Numbered from the stretch's first letter, positions 20,301-30,063 are shown. The stretch is DNA of 64,000 nt from Durusdinium trenchii (GCA_963970005.1 CAXAMN010013780.1:114751-178750), one strand, 5' to 3'. The notes: a model not told the origin generated them from the letters alone. Numbers and translations are program-made.

Positions 20301-20416
20301 AGGTTCTGTTTGCACAAAGGCAACGAGGTTCTGCAGGCACAACCGCGGTGTTAATGTTCTTGGTCAGTTGGTTTTTAGGTTCGATTCCTGGAGGTGATGA
20401 ATCTGTTGTTGTTTGA
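17378..20416 (+). CDS. Multi-exon gene: SH3 domain, VPEG/PG motifs, hydrophobic C-terminus
   Basis: Coding exons are separated by introns, so coordinates span the gene. Exon about 17,378-17,440 carries YVALYDFDPS, the classic ALYDF start of an SH3 domain. Exon about 17,818-17,880 has PLPLKVGNVVEVLHDGGTGW, the middle strands. Exon about 18,001-18,086 has APDSKGFFPLNYTALRPE, the closing G-x-F-P-x-N-Y. Later exons carry TVRPMEEYLREMERLRATNP (about 18,733-18,799), VTIPEGARPGDELTI (about 19,486-19,530) and VVTVPEGALPGEDLEI (about 19,738-19,785). The last exon (from about 20,190) ends with TTAVLMFLVSWFLGSIPGG and a stop at 20,414-20,416. The V-P-E-G-x-x-P-G motif recurs in algal and other protist proteins. 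SH3 domains bind Pro-rich peptides. The C-terminal hydrophobic run could anchor it in a membrane. Exon edges are approximate and the 5' end is not identified. Confidence 0.6.
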
Positions 20417-20698
20417 TTGAACGGTTTGGAGCTTGATTCTGTTCTGGAAGATGCTCATTTGATTCCGGGCAGCTTTCCAGCGTATTCTTGCAAATATACA
20501 TGCTACTACCCTCATACCTATAATTCAGACGCACACCGCTTCATTTTTCGAGCACTCAAATGCAGGGTGTGTTTATTGCTCGTCATCAGCACGCCAAAAG
20601 GCGCCTCAACCCATCATGTGCTCGTGTGCTCACAGTAGAGTTTCATCCCTTTTCAACTCTGTTGATGCTTGGCATTTCTATGCAGACACCTTATCCTA

Positions 20699-20703
20699 AA
20701 ATA
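20699..20703. repeat. Target-site duplication, left
   Basis: AAATA, repeated directly at 28,353-28,357 just outside the other LTR. Five bases is the usual length for copia insertions. Confidence 0.85.
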
Positions 20704-20848
20704 TGTTGAGAATACTGGGGACCGACGCCCCAAAACGAACCTCGACAGGACTAGCACCTTTCATCCACGACTGCACTGTACGGCCCACCCGCTCCTCCCT
20801 TCGAGATCGAGAAGCGACAGTACATGACCAAGGGTGTCATTTTCAACA
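20704..20848 (-). repeat. 3' LTR of the copia element
   Basis: The LTR is 145 bases long and differs from the other LTR by five substitutions and one single-base indel. It has perfect 6-base inverted termini, TGTTGA and TCAACA. It is short for a copia LTR. Confidence 0.9.
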
Positions 20849-20858
20849 CTCCCCAAAA
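20849..20858 (-). other. Polypurine tract of the copia element
   Basis: On the minus strand, TTTTGGGGAG directly abuts the 5' end of the 3' LTR. This is the expected place and composition for the plus-strand primer of reverse transcription. Confidence 0.7.
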
Positions 20859-20878
20859 TTATTTTGGTCATGGACAGT

Positions 20879-21328
20879 TCACTGCCACGAGAAAAGGGTC
20901 TTACAAAGCAACACATCATTGCCACTGAAATTCTTCTTCATCTTGACCTTTTGGGATTGAGCTCGTTTCAAAAGGGTACTCTCATCCGCCAACGAGTATT
21001 GTCCACTATTGAGGACACTGATGATGAGCGACTGTATGGCTACTACATACTTTGTCAGGCCATCCGCAAGGTTGCGGGGACCTGGGAGCCAACGTAGCGA
21101 AGCATTGCGTCCCTCAGCGCCTTCCCGAAGCTGACTCTCAAAAGTAGCACGCAAGGAAGCAAGGTCAAGAGCTAAGATTCTGTCGCGGGGCAAACCACGT
21201 TCTGCTGAGATATGATCGAAAACGCTTCTGCAATCAGTGGCAGCAATGAGTGGCACTTTAAGTGTACTCCTTTCCCACTGTCTGAAGTCAAATTCGACAT
21301 CTGTCATTTCACAAAAACAAACAAGCAC
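20879..21328 (-). pseudogene. Copia RNase H, C-terminal part
   Basis: This is the minus-strand frame after the RT ORF. It reads STLKVPLIAATDCRSVFDHI (the D-C/S-x-S/D strand of copia RNase H), then LRWLPGPRNLADGLTKYV, the LADGLTK end motif. The first part of RNase H (AIAISDASPG, about 21,515-21,545, and the ATESMALCEATE helix near 21,360) is in the ORF 21,304-22,101. The two frames overlap by 25 bases and must be joined by a frameshift. The tail beyond about residue 115 is non-conserved. Confidence 0.75.
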
Positions 21329-22480
21329 GCAAAAAACTCAGCGTGCTCGGTGGCTTCACATAGAGCCATTGATTCCGTGGCCATAGAGGAGCGAGCAACT
21401 CGTTTCAAGCGATGCGACAGCCAGAACAAGCACGCAGCTGGAACACTCCGTTCAGTGATTTCAGGAGTGGACATCATAAGAAACATCCCACCCTGAGAGC
21501 CTTGCCTGGGCATTTTGCCTGGACTTGCATCACTAATGGCAATCACGACAGCGCGAGAAAGATCAATTCCTGGTATCACTATTTCATATGAGTATTGTTG
21601 AGCGCGACGTATGAGAGTATTAGCATGTTTGACTGTACTATATGTGGCTTCACTCAAACTCTGCTGCAGCCAACTGACTTCGAAGCTAAGATCTGGACGG
21701 CTAGATTTTGCTAGCCAACAGGCTGCGCCTGCAGTTCGTCTGAAGTCCGCGCGAGTGGTTTCTGACACTGGCTGATCTTCAAGCAAGAGTTCAGCTTTGG
21801 AAATAGGCACTCCAGGTACCCTTCCTGCATAGTCAGGTTGAGAGATCCTGATGGTGAAGTCTTCAGCCTGTTTGACATGTCTACCGAGATAGTCAAATTC
21901 CTTGACATACCATTTGCCAAAAGAAAGTTTCCCTTTCATCTTTGTGAGCACGGCTTCAAACGCTGTGGCTCCGGCGACGATTAGGTCATCCACGTGAACT
22001 GCAATCAATCCAGTCAGTTCTAATTTTTGTCCATCGTTGTCTCTGGCCCAGTACATAAAGACACATTGCATGACTGTCAATTCCTCGAAGCCCAGTTCCA
22101 TGAGAATTGATCATAATTGCCTCCACCACAGTCGAGGTGCGTTTGCTAAACCGTACACTCCCTTTTGCATGTTGAGGAGATCGTCTTGGTGAACTCCCTC
22201 CAATCCTTCTTTGGGGGGTTTCAAAAAAGAGAACGGTGATCGGACACTCCTGATAAGAAGGCAGTGGAAACGTCTCCTGCTTGTAACACCCATCGCTTTG
22301 CGGCTGCAAACAAGAAGCAAGGTTCACTCCCAAACTGTCAGCTGTTGGTGCATCGGTGCGAAGAAGCTCGATGTCTGGATCCAAATGTCCTCCGCAAACC
22401 AGGCGCGCTTTTGCTATGAGGCTATGTCCTGAAGCGTTTTTGTTGGTCAAAATGAACCGGGTAGGAAGAATACGATTCAT
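21304..22480 (-). pseudogene. Copia reverse transcriptase (RVT_2), broken in three frames
   Basis: The N-terminal part is in frame 21,986-22,480 (RILPTRFILTNKNASGHSLI, AKARLVCGGHLDPDIELLRT, DAPTAD). The middle is in frame 22,111-22,320 (FLKPPKEGLEGV, LLNMQKGVYGLANAPRLWWR). The C-terminal part is in frame 21,304-22,101 (LTGLIAVHVDDLIVAGA, with catalytic VDD, then FDYLGRH and the RNase H start). Parts from all three frames are needed to cover the domain, so at least two indels have occurred. Motifs and order are those of RVT_2. The enzyme would copy element RNA in cytoplasmic particles, but this copy cannot produce it whole. Confidence 0.85.
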
Positions 22481-22505
22481 TGGTATTTTCGTAGCGTCTT
22501 TACTC

Positions 22506-23381
22506 CTAATGATCTTGACAGCTCCTATATAGATCCAAAAAGCTCTTCCATTCTTTGTTCATGGCTTGTTTGAATTGAGCAAGTTGGTCAGGAGTCATTT
22601 CTTTCAACTTCCACTCTCGATACTTCTTCTTCTTCTTATCATCGGGGAGTTCTTCTCGACGCAAAAGTTCAGTAACCCCAGCAAGCGCAAGCAGTCGCTT
22701 ATGTTGGTGATTGCATTTGTCACACCAATGGATGGCCCATTGAAGTGATTCAAGGCTTTGCTCAGTTTTGCCTTCTTTGACACAGTGCTGTTCAAGAGCT
22801 TGCAAGTATTGAATTTCAGCAACAAACACGTCGCGAACTGATGGTGGTCGCTTCCGAGCTAACATTTTTCCGAATTTGCTTGACGTGGTGGCCCTCTGAG
22901 CACTGACAGCGTTCCGAGATTTATTTCTTTCTTTCAAGTGTTGCTTCCAATGAGGGACAGGAACGTAGGGAAGGTCATATCCAGGGGTTTCAAAGAATGC
23001 ACCATCTTGTGGTGGTGTTGAGACAGAAGGTTCAGTCGGAGCGACAGTTTCTTCTTCACAGGACATGTCTTCATAAGCTGGAAAAGTGGTTTGTTCAACA
23101 AGGTTTTCAACCCCTGCTTGCGTTTCGTTTTCTCCATTCGTTTCTATTGGCTTATCCTCAGTCATGAATCCCAAGTCTGGCGCACTAGGTTCTAAGGCCG
23201 ACGCACTAGGTTCTGGACTTGCGCTTGAATCTAGAGTGCCGGACGGTTCGTCGGTGCTGTGATCCAAGGCAGCCACTTTAGGTTCAGGCTCGTGTTCATA
23301 GAGCCCTTCTGGAGGTGGTCTTTTGACGTGACATCTTCGTCTACCCAACAAAGGAACCTCCTTGTTTCCTGCAACGCACAC
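22506..23381 (-). CDS. Linker between integrase and reverse transcriptase
   Basis: The ORF has 291 codons. The first 110 residues are acidic and Pro/Ser-rich with a near-repeat (SASPEPSASALEPSAPDL), typical of the non-conserved integrase C-terminus of copia polyproteins. The last 40 residues (WKLKEMTPDQLAQFKQAMNK, EWKSFLDL) are the usual lead-in to RVT_2. It overlaps the integrase ORF by about 150 bases in another frame, so the two are joined by a frameshift. No enzymatic motif lies within. Confidence 0.6.
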   Translation of the reverse strand: MCVAGNKEVPLLGRRRCHVKRPPPEGLYEHEPEPKVAALDHSTDEPSGTLDSSASPEPSASALEPSAPDLGFMTEDKPIETNGENETQAGVENLVEQTTFPAYEDMSCEEETVAPTEPSVSTPPQDGAFFETPGYDLPYVPVPHWKQHLKERNKSRNAVSAQRATTSSKFGKMLARKRPPSVRDVFVAEIQYLQALEQHCVKEGKTEQSLESLQWAIHWCDKCNHQHKRLLALAGVTELLRREELPDDKKKKKYREWKLKEMTPDQLAQFKQAMNKEWKSFLDLYRSCQDH

Positions 23382-24268
23382 CTGAAAGCCGTGTCTTCAT
23401 AGACGCTGTGTTGATCGATCAATTTCCTCATGATCGTTTTTGCAGTTGCGCCATGTCTCTCAACTAAGCCACCCCTCCAGTGACTTTCGACTGGAATGAT
23501 GGTGGCTTGTGTGCCTACTTGTTCCAGGAGAGCTTCAAAGTCTTTGGTGAACTCACCTCCGTGATCATAGAGCACTTGAGCAGGTGCTCCCAAAACACCG
23601 ATCCATGCTTCTTGGAAGACAGCGGCGATCTCGTCTGGCGATCGACCTTGCGCCCATCGAAGCACATGAAAAGTGGCGGCGTGATCAACAATAGAAAGAA
23701 CCATTCGGGTGGTTTTGTTACAATCGGAAATATAAAAGAGGTCAACCCCAACTACCTGATTGAACTCATCAGCTCTAGGTACTCCCACCTTAGGCACTTC
23801 TTTGGGGGGTCTCACGCGGTTGCAAGTGGAACATTTCACTCTCTTGGCAGCTTCAACCACCGACTGCTTTGCTCCTCCTAGTCGCGGGGAGTGAGCTAGT
23901 GAGTCGTTTGCTGGGTGCCCGAATTTGCAGTGAAGTTTGAAGACCAGTTGTTGTAAGGATGCATTTTCTTCGGAGGCCTCAGCAGTGTTTTGTGGTTGAT
24001 CTTCATCAGGTACTTCTTCTGTCTCTTCAACGAACGTTTCATAAGGGAGAACAGAAGAAGAAAAGCTGTCATGACACTGTGGCTTCCAGTTCAGTTCTTG
24101 CTCAATCTGAAATAAGAGGTGGTGACACAGCAACTCTGGCCAAGCACCGCAGCGGGTCGACCGATTGACCCGCCGACGTCCAACCTTGTCTCCTGAGATG
24201 ATATGGTCGTGAAGGTGTTGACCAGGTCTTCTAAGGCACCGACAACTAGCAGCTAAGTGTTCGGCCAA
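23231..24268 (-). pseudogene. Copia integrase with GAG-pre-integrase zinc finger
   Basis: The ORF has 345 codons. Its first 60 residues are the end of the methyltransferase-like domain (LAEHLAASC, GQHLHDHIISGD). Residues about 108-155 hold the H..H...C..C zinc finger (LHCKFGHP, CSTCNRVRPP). The DDE catalytic core follows: GVDLFYISD (first Asp), LYDHGGEFTKDFEALL (second Asp), and HWRGGLVERHG (Glu). It inserts the cDNA into host DNA. The frame is open from the zinc finger through the catalytic core, so this is the best preserved part of pol. After the core it runs into the linker by a frameshift. Confidence 0.85.
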
Positions 24269-24796
24269 AGATTCATTGTTGCATTGAAATCGAGTAAATC
24301 ATTTACCTCCAAGCCAAAAACACATTGATCCACTTTAGCAGAATATCCAGAAAAAGGTTAACATTTCCAAGCAGCGGAGGACCAAGGATTCTCAACGAGT
24401 TGAATGGTTTGACCATCTCCCACCGTTTTCTGTTGAACCTCAGGTTGTCTATGGAAGCGGTCGCGACAGTACTTCCAAAGGCCCTCAGCTTGTTGGCGTT
24501 TGCGTTTTAGTCGCTTGACCTTGGCCGCGCGTTTCACTGTTCCTTGGCATGATCATTTGCAAGGGGGAATATGGACCACAAGGTGGGGCCCATGAAACAA
24601 CATCAGGGGCCCATTTCTGCATTTCTTGGTTCAATGCGGTTTGTGCCTCCTTGGTAGTCAGATCAAGACCATCAATGGCGATGTCTACTGGCTGAAGCAC
24701 TCTCCAGCCCCGTTGCGCAGCAACTCGACTCAAGGTCATTGACCCTGCGAAGACTTCCAAAAGCACAGGAGCTTCTCTCTTTTGACTCGCAGACAA
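24269..24796 (-). pseudogene. Cytosine-methyltransferase-like domain inside copia pol
   Basis: The minus-strand frame 24,485-24,796 begins VLLEVFAGSMTLSRVAAQRG (a motif I-like F-x-G AdoMet loop), then LQPVDIAIDGLDL (acidic end of strand 2) and PDVVSWAPPCGPYSPLQ (motif IV-like P-P-C, the catalytic Cys of C5 methyltransferases). The frame is lost at about 24,500. The next one continues with GLWKYCRDRFHRQPEVQQKT and IQLVENPWSSAAWK (motif VI-like E-N-P, about 24,380-24,400), then DQCVFGLE. The last part, LAEHLAASCRC, runs into the integrase ORF. Spacing fits a compact C5-methyltransferase-like fold. I see no target-recognition domain or motif VIII-X. It may be a real methyltransferase, a degenerate one, or a related fold used otherwise. 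Confidence 0.6.
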
Positions 24797-24833
24797 GTTG
24801 TCTATGTCTCGTGAGAGTTCCGAAAAGGGTGTT

Positions 24834-26575
24834 CTAAAGCTGTTCGGACTTCTTCCAAATTGCCAAATGACCTCGGTTCATAATTCGCTTGCTGCTACTC
24901 CCTAGCAGACTATGGTAACAGGCACGTTCGGCCTGATCTAAATCTACTGCTCTTCCAGCATTGTTGCTGGGCGAGAAGGAAGCTTCGGGTTCTGAGCTTG
25001 AGCAGCCACTGTTGGCAAGCAATGCTGCTGGCGTAGTGCAGCAGCCCGAGTCAGCAATTGTTGTGCCTCCATCTCTGCTGTCTGAATGGCCTCCATGACC
25101 GACGCAATGGGGGTCAAGGCGTCCGTCGCCACATCCCATTCGTCTTCGTAAGAGCTCTTGGTGTTGGGTTCCGGAGGAATTGTCTTCGATTCTGGCGTTT
25201 GGGTCTGAAGAGCCAAATGACATTGTGCATCCCAGTGTGCCCCCAATTGCACTTGAAGCTCTCCGCATTTAAATCGGCTTGTTCCCCGTGGTAATGCCAT
25301 GAAGATGGCGCATGGAAATCAAGTCCTTCAGGTGCATCTGCGTCAGGCGTGTGACTGGACACTTGCTGTGCGCTACATGGAAATGATGCAAACGATGTAG
25401 GTACCGTTCTTTCACAGTCCGCTTGTTCAGGGACTCGCGAGAGACATCCAGACCTGCGGGCAGCGTCTTCATCAAGTCTTCGATGAGGGGTTCCTTTGTA
25501 GTCGGGGTGCCGTGAGAACGACAGTGCTGATACGGAGGAAGGTCTCCGCTCCAGCACTCTTGACAGCTTGGATGCCATGAGGGAAAAAGGATCTGAAAGC
25601 AAGCCTAAGCACTCTGGGATTTACTTTGAGCAGCAAATGCTTCAATACCGTGCCAAACAATTTCCTCTTGCCAGTGCCCACTAGCCAACTCCAAGTCTCC
25701 CCTTTCCAAGGAGAAGTGTTCTGAGGTTGCGCTTGTGTCCAATCATAAAACGCACAAAACAACTCACCAGACTCATTCAACCCCATGTGAAGAGCAAATG
25801 AAGAGAGAAAACAGGAAGAGTTTGTATCATGCACATCAATGACTTCCGTGCGGCGCACCCAATCCGTCTCTCCGTTTCGCGTCTTACGACCATCATGTCG
25901 TTGGTGACCCATGCTGATTGTTCACTGAGGAGGGTGCCGCTGAGACTCTGACCTCTTGGATCTACGGTTGAGGCTGGTTCACTAAGAGTCCCGCTTAAGG
26001 CGGGAGCGATGCTAGGTTCCACAACTAAGGAGGAAACTCGTGACTCTGTTCCTGGAGGCGGTGGCCACAACTGAGCTCTTTTCAGTATCGACCACGCCGA
26101 CAAGTTGTCTGAGAGCTCAAGATCAAAAAGGTCCTGTAAAACAGAGAAACACCATGACTCTTGTGCCTCCTGCGCGGCTGTTGAAGAAAGACAGTACAAC
26201 TTCAGTACAACCAGTCCACTCACGATCCACGAAGGCAGGATCAAAGTGGGCTTGCCAATCATCCTGACGGGGGGTCACTTCGTGAATCCCGTCATGTTGA
26301 ATCAAGGTCAAGCGCTGAGGGAGCAAGCTCTCCAAGGGACACGGCAAGTCCTGCGCCTCATGAGGGAGGAACAGGTGTTTGCGCGGCTGTTGATGTATAC
26401 GGATGATCATATGTCCCATTTGAAACCACTGGTCCGCTCTTCCCTCAGGTCATTGAACACTCTCCGAACCAACATCAAACACATTCCTAGCACTCTACCC
26501 AGTGAACAAAGTCCCATACGATCCCCTCGGCCCTTATACGCGTGGCAGGACGATCGGTGAGCGCCATCCAAAAGG
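24834..26575 (-). pseudogene. Unassigned middle part of the copia polyprotein
   Basis: Several minus-strand frames overlap. The most protein-like are 24,944-25,300 (helical: SVMEAIQTAEMEAQQLLTRA), 25,777-26,262 (FSVLQDLFDLELSDN, LSSLVVEPSIAPALSGTLSE) and the end of 26,123-26,419 (PAFVDREWTGCTEVVLSFF). Copia polyproteins of dinoflagellates often carry a long poorly conserved stretch between protease and integrase, and I infer this is it. No catalytic motif is recognised. At least three frame changes are needed to read through. Confidence 0.4.
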
Positions 26576-26827
26576 TCAAGGCGCTGGCTGATCAGTCAGC
26601 TGCAACTTCTGTGAGCTGACGGTGTTCTTGCTAAAATCAATGCACAAGCCGAGGCGACTCAAGGTGGCAAAAGAGGCGTGTGGCCTGCAACGACACACCT
26701 GCAGGTGAGCATTGACACCATACACCGTCACTGGGACATCAGCTGCAAACAAGGCTTTCAGCTGTCCATGATTTCCAAATTGAAAAACATCATCAGCATC
26801 TAACCGGGTGATCGGTTTCTGTAACAA
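26576..26827 (-). pseudogene. Retropepsin remnant
   Basis: The frame reads DDVFQFGNHGQLKALFAADV, VTVYGVNAHLQVC and LSRLGLCIDFSKNTV. This is the C-terminal half of an aspartic protease of the copia type: F-x-F-G-N, then strands, then L-G-L-x-I-D-F. The catalytic D-S/T-G is not found between gag and this segment. The intervening space is only a few codons, so the active-site half appears to be deleted. The protease would have cleaved the polyprotein. Confidence 0.55.
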
Positions 26828-26835
26828 CCCCTGTT

Positions 26836-28091
26836 TCAGAAGTGATTCTTCCCAGCGTCTGAAAGGACCTGCGTGGCCGCAATCAGATCATCAGGAGCTG
26901 CCGACTCATCCTCTTCGTCATCATCAGTCATAGGGTCATCAAAACTAGGCTGTGATTCCTCAGAATCATTCTCTTCTTCTTCAGGGAAGGAGGCAAGCAA
27001 AGCTTGGCGCGCGTAGCCCTTGCCTTGGTTGACTGCCCCATGTCGAGCATACACTGACTGCAGTCCAACTTTCTGGCTAGGGAACAAGCGCTTCAGAGCG
27101 TAGGCGATGTCGCGAGGATCTTCAGAGCAGTGGATAGCTGAACGCGCTCTGCTCTTCTCCTCGACAGTCAATCCAGCACGACGGAGAAGCGTCCAAGCAA
27201 AGAACTTCTCTGAGACGAACATCTCTTCATCTTCATCTTCAAGCTCTCGCCTGGCTTTTTTAAGTCTTCGAATGAACCGGCTCATGCTTTCTCCATGGGC
27301 TCTCCGACGCGTCACGAACTCTTAAGCCACCTCATCTAACCGGTCTTCTTGCAATCCGAGGTATTCATCATCTAGAGCATCAAGAACCAAAGCGACCCCG
27401 CTTTTGTCTTTCAATATTCTGGCACTGAGGTTCTTTGTGATCTCCAAGGCCTCTCCGGTGAGGTTGAGTTGAAGCGCAAGACCAGTGCCAGTCTTCCCCA
27501 CTAACTTGGCATAGCGCTTTACTGCTCGTCGGTCCTCCTTGTAGTGTTTCTGAACACCATCGAAAGTAGGCATCTTCACATTCTTGCTGTGATCAGGTGG
27601 CTTTCCATGTTTCTTGTGTTTCTTCTTCTTCTTCTTCTTCTTTCTTCGGTCTTCGCTATCACTGTCGGAGGAGGACCGAGAAGAAGATGAACTAGAAGAA
27701 GATTCTCTGTGCTTGTGATGTCTCCCTCTTGAGCGACCTGAACGGAAAGAAGCTTCATGCTCATCGATCGACTTGCTCTTTTGAAGTCTAGCCGGAGGCG
27801 TTTCCGAGAGCTGCTTGGAACCGTTCTCCTGTGCTTCTTTGTTCTTTCCTTTGGCCCATTGGCAAACAGGGGGTCTTCCTTCGATGCTTGGTGGCCATGC
27901 CAGCGAGAAGGCATATCCCCATGCCAAGCTGGTTCTCATCGTTTCTCCCGTTGTTCATGGGACGGTGGTGACTTCTTCTCTGAGGCTGAGGCTGCTTCAG
28001 CCTTTTCCCAAGATTCAGGAGAGGTCGAAGGAGGCTTAAGTGACGCTTCGGAAGGACTAACCGGAATTCCAGCGGCTCCCGACGTGGCCAT
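26836..28091 (-). pseudogene. Copia gag, with one internal stop and one frameshift
   Basis: Reading starts at the ATG at 28,091-28,089 (MATSGAAGIPVSPSEASLKP), 115 bases inside the 5' LTR. A frame change and stop near 27,940 lead into 27,322-27,939: a Ser run and Lys run, then MPTFDGVQKHYKEDRRAVKR and LTGEALEITKNLSARIL. A single TAA at 27,324-27,322 separates this from the same-frame continuation 26,836-27,315 (RRRAHGESMSRFIRRLKKAR, SEKFFAWTLLRRAGLTVEEK, ALKRLFPSQ). That order is the gag of dinoflagellate copia elements. An acidic tail (DDPMTDDDEEDE) follows. Gag packages element RNA. No zinc knuckle was seen. Confidence 0.75.
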
Positions 28092-28188
28092 CACGCTCCG
28101 AGCTAACAGCGAACGGAAGGTGTAGACCTGTCAACCTGTGCCCCACACAAAAAGGAACTGCCCTTCTCACTCCCGGACGAGGAGAGAG

Positions 28189-28205
28189 CCAGAGCCCCGC
28201 TACCA
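28189..28205 (-). other. Primer-binding site of the copia element
   Basis: On the minus strand, TGGTAGCGGGGCTCTGG begins one base after the 5' LTR. TGG pairs with the CCA end of a tRNA, and the following bases would pair with an acceptor stem ending CCCCGCTA. This resembles an initiator methionine tRNA, the usual copia primer, but the tRNA of this organism would have to be compared. Confidence 0.65.
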
Positions 28206-28206
28206 A

Positions 28207-28352
28207 CGCTGAGAATACTGGGGACCGACGCCCACAAAACGAACCTCGACAGGACTAGCGCCTTTCATCCACGACTGCACTGTACGGCCCACCCGCTCCT
28301 CCCTTCGAGATCAAGAAGTGACAGTACATGACCAAGGGTGTCATTTTCAACA
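28207..28352 (-). repeat. 5' LTR of the copia element
   Basis: The LTR is 146 bases long and matches 20,704-20,848 apart from five substitutions and one inserted base. Two of the substitutions alter the inner terminus (CGCTGA instead of TGTTGA). The outer end TCAACA is intact and is followed by the AAATA target duplication. Confidence 0.9.
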
Positions 28353-28357
28353 AAATA

Positions 28358-29781
28358 TAACATCCGCAGCACAGCCAACTTGCAATTGAAATGCACACTT
28401 TGTATATATATATATATTGTTTGACATGGGCCTCAACGCAACGATTACCAGCGTCCAACTTTGTATGGCCTTGTGTCTGAAAATAAGTCGTCGTTCAATG
28501 CCTTCATCCTATATAGGTTTGTACTGGTTTTCAAGACTACAGATTGGTTTGTATTGACTCTTATTGGTTGCAGTGGGTCTGTGCTTCCGGTTGCTCATAA
28601 ACAGATTGATGTGCTTGCACATACTGCATGCTGCATGACAAAGAAGTCGCTGCAAGTAATCTATACCCAGCCGCTGAAAAGAAACATTTGCATTTGCAAC
28701 ATTCCTTGTCACATTTCTCCATCACACCGAGTGACAAACCATTTCAATGTGGGTATTAGAATCGGGGATACTTTGGCGCCTAGCCTAGCTCCTGTACAAT
28801 GAGAACCTGCATTTCCTTCTCAGAACTGTTTACAGTATTTGCAAAGACTCGCTGCTTTGAAGAACCTGAGGACCGCCACGTCTTGCACTCTCTTCAGGAA
28901 AGTTCGATAATACTTGCACATTATATGTAATGTATTCTTTTTTGGCCTGATGCAGCTTGCTGACCAAAATATCAGGAATTTTTTATCCATCTTGAATTCA
29001 GTGAATGCACAAAATCCACAGTTGTCAAGAAACCACCTTTCTTCTATCCACAAACAGATGAGATCCAAACCGTTTTTCCTTGGTTATGAGCATGTAACTT
29101 TGGTTTTAATAGCGTGGGCCCTGTAGGCCCTGCAACGACCATTTTGTGCCAGGGTGGCTATCCAGCCCTTTCTGCCGAAGCGTGGCAGTCTGAGTATTTT
29201 GCACAGTCAGTGGAAGACTGGCATATCATTCCTTTCAACAGAGAAAGCGAAACGCATCCGCAAACAACAAAGCCCATTCAGCAGTGAAGGAAGAGACGCG
29301 CCATTGTCATTGTCAATACAAATTCAATTCTTTTAAACCCTTGCATGCACAACTTTGCTTCTCAGTTCCGTGAGACCGTATATGGAAGGACTCCAAAGCA
29401 TGACCAGAGGATAGGTGCCAACATTTGACCTGTGCCGCTTCAAAGGTATTGTCAGACAATGACTGAGGTGACTTTGTTTCGAAACAAGTACTGAGGCCAG
29501 TTGCCACCAGCTACCAGCTGTCAAGGTTGGGGCTTGACGGAATTAAACGAAACATGCAAAGTTCTTGTGGAACTGAGTGGTGTGGTGCTGAACCTGCAGG
29601 CCTACCACCATGCCAGCGCTCCCTACAACAGAGGAGGGTGGGTTCTGCACTGAGGCTGAGCAAGCACAAGCACATACACTCAAGGGAAGTGAGATCAGAA
29701 ATCAGAGTTGAAAACCAGAACTTGATCAGTTCTGAACTTGATTTGGAAACCAGAACCTTCGGGCAAAAGTGCACCTGAGCT
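28358..29781 (+). other. Non-coding, likely intron or intergenic
   Basis: There is an AT microsatellite at about 28,401-28,420 and short ORFs without motif. No supported gene. Confidence 0.35.
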
Positions 29782-29900
29782 ATGTCTGGGTCATTCGGGG
29801 TTGATTCTCAATCAAGGCCAGCATCAGTGGATGACGAGCTCCTGACTGCGCGGCAGGAAATCGAGGCTGAGCTTCGTGCACGGCAGGCCTGGGTTGTTTT
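29782..29900 (+). CDS. Candidate exon, unrecognised protein
   Basis: The open segment reads FGVDSQSRPASVDDELLTAR and EIEAELRARQAWVV, hydrophilic and helical, with a possible AG acceptor shortly before. It may open the host gene whose exons continue from 30.9 kb. No domain is recognised. Confidence 0.3.
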
Positions 29901-29990
29901 GGATTCCCATCAGTATGAGACAAGATGGGAACAAGAACAGTCTTTAATGAATTCTTGTTTGAACACTATTCATTAGCGATGGCCTCCATA

Positions 29991-30063
29991 GCTAGTAGCT
30001 TCTTGCTCCTAATAGCTTCTTGCTCCTAGTACCCCTAGTAGCGTCCTTGCTTCTAGTAGCTTT
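29991..30063 (-). repeat. Dispersed CTACTAGGAGCAAGG repeat
   Basis: Reverse-orientation copy (GCTAGTAGCTTCTTGCTCCT and variants). The same family occurs at 32,531-32,665, 35,041-35,133, 36,366-36,470, 47,623-47,735, 50,317-50,393 and 61,588-61,690. It is built from 12-25-base blocks, CTACTAGGGGCTCCTGGC and ACTAGGAGCAAGGACG. Confidence 0.8.

Larger units (their letters stand above)
20704..28352 (-). mobile_element. Ty1/copia-like LTR retrotransposon, structurally complete
   Basis: The element is 7.65 kb on the minus strand. LTRs at both ends begin TGTTGA and end TCAACA, and 5-bp direct repeats AAATA (20,699-20,703 and 28,353-28,357) flank it. Minus-strand order after the 5' LTR (28,207-28,352) is primer-binding site, gag, protease remnant, unknown region, methyltransferase-like domain, integrase, reverse transcriptase, RNase H, polypurine tract, 3' LTR (20,704-20,848). 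Integrase before reverse transcriptase defines the copia class. All genes carry frameshifts or stops, so the copy cannot make its own proteins. It lies 288 bases downstream of the stop of the SH3 gene. Confidence 0.9.

Noticed and set aside
20374-20388. tRNA B-box-like GGTTCGATTCC
   Set aside because: It lies inside the last SH3-gene exon. No A box, acceptor stem or cloverleaf can be formed around it.
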